DNA of 28,551 nt from Sperchopsis tessellata (taxonomy: Eukaryota; Arthropoda; Insecta; Coleoptera; Hydrophilidae). Under the pieces are notes generated by a model. That model was not told the DNA's origin. It saw only the letters and a program-made list of their open reading frames with translations, and made no database searches. Location: positions 1 through 28,551 of the forward strand of contig JAWQRN010000544.1 in assembly GCA_033557685.1 (NCBI GenBank), read 5' to 3'. The position numbers and the translations under genes were made by a program. Of this stretch, positions 20,895 to 28,551 are shown piece after piece; the stretch's first letter is position 1, and each line of letters begins with the position of its first letter.

Positions 20895-22717
20895 CTAACA
20901 AGGCTTGGTAATGAATAAGATGCCCTCAACACAGGTTGTATAAAATACCACAAAGAGATTCAATACCACGGCTAAATTATGAATGTGCACTGTTAAGCAT
21001 ATCTCACAGTAAAATATTTGTCCTAGATTGTTTTGCCCATGTTAGAAATCATCTGTTTAATGTGTATATCTAAGTAGGCTGCAAAATATACAGCGTCGTA
21101 ATTTGACTTTGAAGTATGACATATACGAGAGATATCGGTTTATGTGTAACTAAATACTCAAACTCCGTACATGAATAATAAATCAAATTTCTAAGGTCTG
21201 TATTGCTTGTTGTTGCAAAACTAATATCATATTCACGGATATAATGAAACAAGATAATTTTTGATTTTGCAGCATAGGAATAACAACGTTTTAAGAAAAC
21301 GCAACAAGATTTCAGTTACCTATTTTGTTACTTATTACGAATACGGGTATGAAGTTCTTGCTAAATCATAAATGATTAATTGATTATATTTTAACATTAA
21401 TGGTTCAATTTTACTTTCACAAAAATCTACAGTACATTTTCTATTACTTATTTTATTGGTGATATCTCTTTGCGTTATTTTATAAACTTATATCGTAATG
21501 CATAGGGTTATGTTATTTTAAATTAAATAAATTTTAAGTTTTTGTGGGAGATAATTTACAGTTATTCAATTACAACAAATTTTAATTAAAAAAAATATTG
21601 AAATAAATAAACGGTATTTATGAGTCAAACGTATCAGAACACAAAAGAAAAAATGAGTAATCGAATAAATAACTTCTATCCACAAAATCTAGATTCAATA
21701 ATTTAATTTCTCGAGCTGTTAGTTGCAATTTAAAATAAGTCCACGAGCCGAAACCTCAAAAACATGTAAAATATTTAACCTCATTCAGTGAGTTAAAAAT
21801 GCAAAAGCAGCTTACAAGAATACTGGTAAGTTTGGTTAAGTAAATATAACTCGAACATAGAGATGGTTGACAGTAGAAACATTTTTTTTAACATGCTGTT
21901 GTATTACAAGTGAGTTTGTTAATAACAGTTCATTTAGAAATTCAAATTATTTAACACAAGTTAGATTAGATGTTACAGTATAGTATGTACAATAAAATGA
22001 AACATGATTGCACCAAAGTAAGACAGATGTAAGGTATAGCATATAATGATCTAATATGATAAACATTTTACAATATAATGTAAGACATAGACAAAAAAAC
22101 TTTTTCGCTGTTAATAGTTACATAAAAGGTGACATTCCGATTAATTTATTTTTCTGCTAGATTTATATTGAAGTTAAAAATCATGTGAAATTCATGCTGT
22201 ATTTTACTTTCTCTCCTTGCTTCTAAGATAATATTTAACTTTGTTCAATAGAATAGATTTGATTATTAGTATTTTGGAAAGCTTAATTTAATCTAACATA
22301 TTTATATTCGTATATCATTATAGATTATGGCGAAGTCACATTTAAGCATAGGTAACATTATAATTATATTTAATCTTTTGAACATGTAATAAGGCATATA
22401 TACACATAACTCAGGTTACTTTATAACCAGAATTATCACGTGAAATTTTACAAAATATATAGTTAAATTTCACAAAAGTTATTCAAATTTGAAAATATAG
22501 CCTTTAGTATATAATTGCAGAAAGGCATTGTTTTGATATTTCTTATTATTACCTTAACTCTTACAATGTATTGTTAATATGTAAGAGCCAGGAGTGAAAG
22601 TATTTTAGAAAATACAATAATTTAACTAAGTTCATTTTGGAATAGAATATATGTGAGTTAATTAAATTTAAAAAATTGCCTTCTTTGAAATTTTCAAGTG
22701 GTGACAAATATGCTTGC
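20895..22717. other. Intron between exons 3 and 4, no recognised gene
   Basis: 1.8 kb of AT-rich intron without LDLa signatures, coding similarity or repeats that I can identify. Its donor is either gtgagg (intron from 22723) or gcaagc (from 22717). Confidence 0.5.
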
Positions 22718-22723
22718 CCTCAC

Positions 22724-22831
22724 AATTCTCATCAGATTTATCTGGGCAATCATATTTTTCGTTGCAAATGCTATCAGATGGTATACAGGTACGTTTATTG
22801 TAACACCTCCAATGGTTTTCAATGCAAGTTA
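22724..22831 (-). CDS. Exon 3: single LDLa module with two possible splice donors
   Basis: The acceptor is gacacag and the module runs from CIENHWRC to KSDENC, with six cysteines. The calcium-site Asp of CDG is replaced by Asn (CNEKYDC). Two phase-1 donors lie 6 bases apart. The canonical one, AATT|gtgagg, ends the exon at 22724 and leaves the last cysteine codon split as T|GT; exon 4 begins with GT, so TGT is restored. The other, GAGG|gcaagc, is a GC-AG donor that ends the exon at 22718 and adds Glu-Gly to the linker. Both outcomes keep the frame and the cysteine. The GT donor is favoured on general frequency, although its -1 base is a poor match. Confidence 0.88.
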
Positions 22832-23909
22832 CTGTGTCTACATGCGAACGAACCATCACCAAAATCAAACCATGCAAATCAAATATCATGATTAATAACA
22901 ATTTCAAATTAGTTAATGTAGCCCCCTGTACTCAATATGGTCCGACCCCTTTTTGAGTTTCAAGTAAATGTATTATATATATAAATATATATATTTTTGG
23001 GTGCATTTATATAACAAATAAAGGGCGTAACACATAAGTAAAAGGAGCTTCAGCTGCGAAAGTAGCACAAGTTATAATCAGTATGTCGATACATCAAATA
23101 TAGCTATTTAAAAATATGATGTACCTTTTTTTTCGTAAGTTGGCATAAAACAGTGAAACTGAATATAGCACAAAAACATTTAAATATTACAAACGTATGA
23201 TGGAGAAGGAGTACTATTTGAAATAATCAAACGCTTCCAATATGCCATTTAAATAGTTAATTATAATGTATAGTTTTGTAGTTGCTAACAATAAGAAATA
23301 CAAAAACATTATGAAAGCAAATAAGAGAGTTTAAAAAAATAGATACTGTAAGAAAACTACTGTAATGTAAAAGCTTAAGACTGTAACTTTGATTACGAAT
23401 AATATTTGTTAAACATCTTTGCTACTAATAATGATGTTTTGTGTTATTTACAATGTCTCTACATTTCTAAAATTATTTTTATAGTAAAAAACTAGTAAAC
23501 TCTTTTGCATTCACTTTTTGAGAATGTGGTACAATTTCTAAGTACTTAATAATAGTACTATATAATTTGAGAAAATTTATATACAGTGTGATCTTGTGGG
23601 TGTGTTACTTTAAGAGTACTTTACTAGTTCTTTAATTGTAAAATTGTGAGTAAATATTATAATTAATTAAAAATTCAAACATTTATATTTCAGATTTAGA
23701 GACAGTCTTGGCATTCACATTCACAAATACCTAAATTCAACTTCTACATATAAAACACATAAGTATATAACAAACAGATAGAACGAGTAAGAAAAACTAT
23801 TAGAAGACAGCGAGAAACGTCTAATACAAAGTGAGCGGTACCAAAAGTACGAATAATAAAAAAGAAGAAGGATTGAAAACATAAGTTGGATCAAAATCTG
23901 TAATCTTAC
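22832..23909. other. Intron between exons 2 and 3
   Basis: 1.08 kb of AT-rich intron. It contains a TA-rich low-complexity run near 22974-22994 and nothing else I recognise. Confidence 0.6.
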
Positions 23910-24023
23910 CGTCGCACTTGTGCTCATCACTGTTATCAGCACAGTCAGGTTCACCATCGCATCGTTTGTTTATATCCACGCATTCTCCATTGTGACACAA
24001 GAAATGATTGGGACTGCATGTAA
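23910..24023 (-). CDS. Exon 2: single LDLa module
   Basis: This is a 114-base, 38-codon phase 1-1 exon between acceptor aatacag and donor GACG|gtaaga. It encodes one complete LDLa module from CSPNHFLC to NSDEHKC. It has six cysteines and a canonical calcium signature, CDGEPDC followed by SDE. Joining to exon 1 creates the linker Val-Thr between modules. The open reading frame extends upstream past the splice site to an ATG, but that stretch is intronic and does not resemble LDLa. Confidence 0.93.
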
Positions 24024-27000
24024 CTGTATTCATTATGTAAATGTTAATAAATTGGAAATAATGGATAATTCTCTGCGCTGACACATTTTTGATACGAAGG
24101 GTAAGAATTTGGAAAATGGAGCGTGCATGATGATTACAACAATGAAATTTCAAAATATACATGTATATTTACAGAAAAAATATTTGATACTAATAAATAA
24201 ATTACGATTTTAAAAAGAAAAATAATTATGCACATAACAATATCAATACATAATACAATAAATCAACCCATGTCTAAAGCTATTATTTACACATTCAGTA
24301 CTGCACGTTGTTTATTAGAAGGTGCTATAAAATATGAACTTTTTAAAACAAAATAAACAATAAAAATAATATTTTGTAAATCTTTCATAGCGCTTTCATT
24401 TTTTCTGATTTGGGGAATAAATATTGGATTTCAGTTCAATAATGAAATTAATATGAATTAACGTGCTATGAATTTTCCATTTAAAATTAATGCCCATGGC
24501 AATACATACACAACATTCTTGGATCTATAAATATTTAGCAATTAGGAAAATTATATTTATAAATAAGATTATGGTATCCATTTCTGAACGTTTCCAAAAA
24601 TTAAAAAAGATATTAATGGTACGAGTGAAAAAACTTTAAGAGAAAATTTATAAATGCACTGTATCATTGTTTTCACGTATCTTTGTTAAAATAAACCTTT
24701 TCCAGAAATTATACTTAACACATTAAAATCATACGATTATATTGAAACTAGGTGTATAATACTCTATTATGTTAGGGCTATACATTGCCATTTATAAGTG
24801 TCTACTGTTAATCAACCGGTTTACATATAACGTAATTTTAGATGAGTTCTGGTGTCTACATGAGTGACGTTTCTACGTTTGCATTTTGAGCGCCATGTGC
24901 CTTTAGGATCCTAATCTTAACACCCAAACTAGAAGGATAGCCATATTTATGTGTGTGCTGTTTTTATACATAGCAAAGTTTGTGATGTGCCAGCAGGGCA
25001 TGTCCACACATATGTTGGACAATTTAGCACAGCAAATTAAAAGAAATTGTGTAATTAAAACATAGCAACTACAAATATAATTTGTGGAGAAGAAATCATT
25101 TATACAAAATTTCAATCTTCAAGATACAAAATAATCTAATTATATGTTCTAACTTTGACACGCATGGACTGATTCAAATTTTCTGTGGCTCCGCTAATTT
25201 ACTATGATTTTCATCATACATTTGACAATTTGAAAATTGTCACTTATTCTAAATTGAAACCATCCAAATAATGGTAGAAAAAAGTCTAAAATCAGAATGT
25301 GTAATCTTTCATTCATTGCTTTTTATCTCCTATGTGTTGTTCCGTAAAGAAGAAATGATTTTTGTCAGTTTTGTTCTGTACTAACAATGCATAGTTAATA
25401 AATGTTCATGCTTAACTGATAAGCGAATTAATCGGTTAAGCTAACTAAAATATTTTCATAATTAGGTTTGATCTATTAAAAAACGTAATTGCTGCTTACT
25501 GTGAACAATATATAATGTAGGTAAATACCATATTATAAATGTTTAAAAAAATCATGCAGAACTAAAAACTGAAGATAGGACGTGACATTAGTTGATATAA
25601 ATTATACTACTTATTTATTACTGCCGAAGAACGTCGTTTGACAATTGCCACGCAAGATTTATTCTAAATTTTAACATGTTCATCATGGTACAAAGTAATA
25701 TCCTCGTTAAAAATAATTGATTGTTATGACAACACAAAATCAATTTGTCACAGATATCACGAACATCCAAAAGTAGAATAAAGATTAGGGTGGATTTTCT
25801 ACATAGTTTCATCGATATATGGCTTATTTTGGGACATTTTACTTCTGACATGCAATATTTTACATTTGAAATCTATTACAAAGAAATAATAGATGATACA
25901 CTCTAAATTGACGTAAAGTTAGCATTTTGTTTAATAAGTTTTAAAAATATTTTGGTAATGAAAAATGTGATGAATTGAACTCTTTGTCAAGATACCGACG
26001 TTGTGGATCAAAACAAAGCGACTAGCGTCGGCCCAAAAGAATATCATTTGATAAGTTACTTACTGCATAACACCTTCAACATTTAAATTACGTTATTAAA
26101 CTTCAATATTTATGCCATACATTTAGATACTAGCTAAAAACGTACACATTTCATATGCAAAAGGGTAAATAATTTTTATGTACGTGGAAAATTTCCACAG
26201 ATTTTAGAATAATGAAATGAAAGATAAATTTAAATAAAATTCAAGTTCACAACTGTATGCTCATGTTCATTTGATTATTATATATTTATTATTATTATAT
26301 TTTACCTTTCTTATTGAAAAGCTGAAATTACGCCGAATATTTACTTTTATGGCAGTTGCATATAATTCATATCTTCCATATCCAATCTATGTTCGTTATA
26401 TGTACTGGTAATGACCCGTTATTCTCAATTTATGTAGGTACTAATGCAATTATGGAAATATCAATATACTAAATTTATTAAATTAATTATGGCGAAAATA
26501 TTACTTCCATATACTGTACTTTTTTCAAACATGTTTATGTGTATGTTATTAAACAAGTTAGTTTATGGCCTTTATATATTTCATGATGTATGCTAATTAT
26601 TCCCATACATGTATTTCTTTGCATATTATTTTGCAACCCCTTATGATCTTGGCACAAGCTCTTCTATTTTTATTGCAGCCTATCTCTTTCACTCATAAAT
26701 ACTATTTTACATTGGTTTTCCAAACAATGTCAATTTTATTATTATAATATATATTAGTTGCATTTGTTTTTATTTAGTTACAACTATGATATATTTGTTT
26801 AGTGGTTTTCCCATATATCCATTGGAATTGATGGGCATTAATTACTCCCAAACGCAATACATTTTCTCTATTAGGACATCAGCATACATCTAGATAATCA
26901 TCCTTACTATATAGTGAAGTTTAGTTAGCATAAGAATAAATCTATTTAAATTTGTAGACAATTGCAACTTCAGTTAATATTCATTGAATGTTATGCAGTA

Positions 27001-27075
27001 AATATTCACCAAAATGTTGTTTAATGAATGTCTAATAAATTAATAAAATAAATATTCCATAAAAATCACACTAAC
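24024..27075. other. Intron between exons 1 and 2, no recognised gene
   Basis: 3.05 kb of AT-rich intron. The only structure noted is a short GC-richer hairpin (ccgacg 25995-26000 with cgtcgg 26026-26031). The ORFs at 24903-25115, 25618-25851 and 26565-26747 look random. Confidence 0.5.
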
Positions 27076-27300
27076 CACATAATTCCTCATCTTCTGAAAA
27101 TGGACAGTCAGATTCTCCATTGCATCTTTTAGCAATATTTAAGCATGTTCCATCGTTGCATCTAAATTGATCGTGTTTACAGAAGCAATCTACTTCATCG
27201 GAATGGTCGTTGCAATCAGTATGATTATTACATCTTTGTATCTGGTCGATGCATGAACCATCTTTGCATTGCCATTGGTAGGAATGACAATTGTTTGGGC
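27076..27300 (-). CDS. Exon 1 in window: two tandem LDLa modules
   Basis: This 225-base exon gives 75 codons, phase 1 to phase 1. The acceptor is ...taatcag and the donor reads TGTG|gttagt. Module A runs from CHSYQWQC to HSDEVDC and module B from CKHDQFRC to SEDEELC, each with six cysteines. Only one residue (Phe) separates the last cysteine of A from the first of B, an unusually tight joint. In both modules the calcium-site Asp of the usual CDG motif is Asn (CNNHTDC and CNGESDC), while the DC and DE acids are kept. There is no ATG in frame, so this is an internal exon, and it is the most 5' one in the window. Confidence 0.93.
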
Positions 27301-28488
27301 CTGATTAGAATCAGTAATAAGTTTCTAATATTTTTGTATGGTAATAGCTTTTTCGATCAAGCAAGCATAACTTTGGGCAGTACATTTTGGAATACTTGCA
27401 AACTAGTTACAATGGGTTAAACTGCGTGCCCCGTCAATTACACAACAAATTGTGGAAGAAACTATTCAGATACAATAACAAAAATCAAAAAATATAAATA
27501 GCGTTATTACTCCAATTTGTGGGTACTACTAAACATAATATTATTTTTGGGATAGTGGATGGATCTTCATAGTTTCGGATATGCTTTTCAGCATAAGAAC
27601 CACATCGTGAAACTGATTGGAGACCTAAATTTGTTTAAACCTTGTCATTTTCAACTATTAAAATATACCAATAACAAACATTTTCAATATTTTTAATTAC
27701 AACAACTAAAATATTTAAATGAATATTATCAAAACATATTTAAATGATTTTAGTTTATTTTTATAACGGTCTTCCCATTCCAGAAACAAATTAAATTTTT
27801 AGCCCCTTTATATTACGACTCCAGATTTAAATTTAAATAAATAGTTGTTATATGTAACAATAAACAAAATCATTTAAATATGACATGCGCAACAGGTGTT
27901 CTGCTAGAGAAATGAATGATAGATTAGACAAGAAAACTTAATAAAAATTTTTGTTTTATGATATAGTGAACTAGACTTGTATGTTCTTCTATAAAGAAAT
28001 TATATTAATTGTACTGAAATTATTTGAAAATAGGTATTTAAAAATTTAAATAGTGTTCAGTACAACAATTTCCTTGGATTACATTGATGCATTCTAGGTA
28101 TTCTATTTAAAATAGATGAGTTACATGTGATTACCATATGAACAGAGCATATATAGCATTATTAAATTGGATACAACTACAATTAATAGGTGAATACTAT
28201 ATATGAAATGCACGTATGTTGCGCATATTTCTTTACAGATTCCACAAAACTAACAACAATGGAATTTTATCGACTGTGAAAGAAAACCTATCATCTGAAC
28301 TATTTATCATTATCCTTGATTATTGGATAGGTAAAACCTCGTTTATTGTAGTAATATTATAACTTATCTATAATTGATTTTTGATTATGACGTATAATAT
28401 ACAATTTTTTATTATTTTGGGAGTAAAATAAAAAGAGCTGAAAAAAATAATCTCACGTTTTACTGTAATTTTAATAAAGAATTATATA

Positions 28489-28492
<4 letters not shown>
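27301..28492. other. Intron upstream of exon 1, open at the window edge
   Basis: AT-rich sequence 5' of the first exon found. A somewhat less AT-rich patch lies near 27390-27620 but matches no family I recognise. No promoter or first exon is seen. Confidence 0.45.

Positions 28493-28532
<40 letters not shown>
28493..28532. repeat. (TA)20 microsatellite
   Basis: Forty bases of uninterrupted TA dinucleotide, preceded by an imperfect TA-rich run from about 28482. Confidence 0.98.
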
Positions 28533-28533
<1 letters not shown>

Positions 28534-28551
28534 TAGGGAGTTGTGTATTCT

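Larger units (their letters stand above)
1..28551 (-). other. trol: Partial gene span: multi-LDLa protein, probably perlecan (trol-like), internal part
   Basis: Ten exons on the minus strand encode twelve LDL-receptor class A modules in a row, 1,392 coding bases in total with the canonical donor of exon 3 counted 6 bases longer. Every exon begins and ends in phase 1. No initiator, signal peptide, transmembrane segment, EGF or YWTD module, or stop codon is present, so the gene extends beyond both ends. LDLa modules are about 40 residues with six cysteines and a calcium cage made by a CD-x4-DC and SDE signature. Perlecan is a secreted basement-membrane heparan sulfate proteoglycan, and insect perlecans carry a long LDLa run. 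LRP/megalin proteins also have single-module phase-1 exons, but their clusters are separated by EGF and YWTD modules and rarely exceed eleven. The LDLa nature is certain; the perlecan identity is inferred and moderately likely. Confidence 0.6.

Noticed and set aside
25995..26031. GC-richer hairpin ccgacg/cgtcgg as a structured RNA or control site
   Set aside because: It is only a six-base perfect stem with a 25-base loop. Such pairs are expected by chance in a 28-kb window.

Overview
This window is AT-rich eukaryotic DNA, almost certainly from an arthropod and probably an insect. It has GT-AG introns of 0.35 to 5.1 kb, a Mos1-like mariner, a Tc1-like element, a jockey-clade retrotransposon and a SCAND3/ZBED-type hAT element. 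No bacterial-style gene, CRISPR array or rRNA gene was seen. A species cannot be named from the sequence.

The only gene recognised runs along the whole window on the minus strand, so transcription goes from high to low coordinates. Ten exons (27076-27300, 23910-24023, 22724-22831, 20754-20894, 16969-17082, 14551-14766, 14084-14200, 11706-11813, 9381-9506, 4145-4261) encode twelve consecutive LDL-receptor class A (LDLa) modules. All exons are phase 1 at both ends and a multiple of three long. After splicing, the modules are joined by linkers of only 1 to 7 residues, like beads on a string. No start codon, signal peptide, stop codon, EGF or YWTD beta-propeller module lies inside, so both ends of the gene are outside the window. 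Twelve uninterrupted LDLa modules fit the LDLa-rich region of an insect perlecan (terribly reduced optic lobes, trol) better than a megalin/LRP protein, where clusters normally stop at about eleven. That identity is an inference from domain layout.

The introns hold decayed mobile DNA. From left to right: a mauritiana-type mariner (849-2060); a 108-bp imperfect hairpin (2345-2452); a likely tRNA-derived SINE on the minus strand (about 3003-3226); a complete but dead hAT element (4575-8935) with 15-bp terminal repeats and 8-bp target duplications; and, nested in that hAT, a 5'-truncated jockey-like retrotransposon (7225-8467) with a 13-bp target duplication. The hAT also holds a 17-bp minisatellite (4772-4984) and a foldback (5319-5448). 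Further right are a Tc1-like DD34E relic (about 15256-16467) and a pair of unidentified inverted arms (17905-18145 and 18671-18886). A (TA)20 tract closes the window.

The most informative points are the exact hAT and jockey boundaries, which give an order of insertion; the tandem GT/GC splice donor of exon 3, where both choices preserve the last cysteine of the module; and the fully symmetric exon set, from which any exon could be skipped without a frameshift. I found no evidence of a wholly new biological system.
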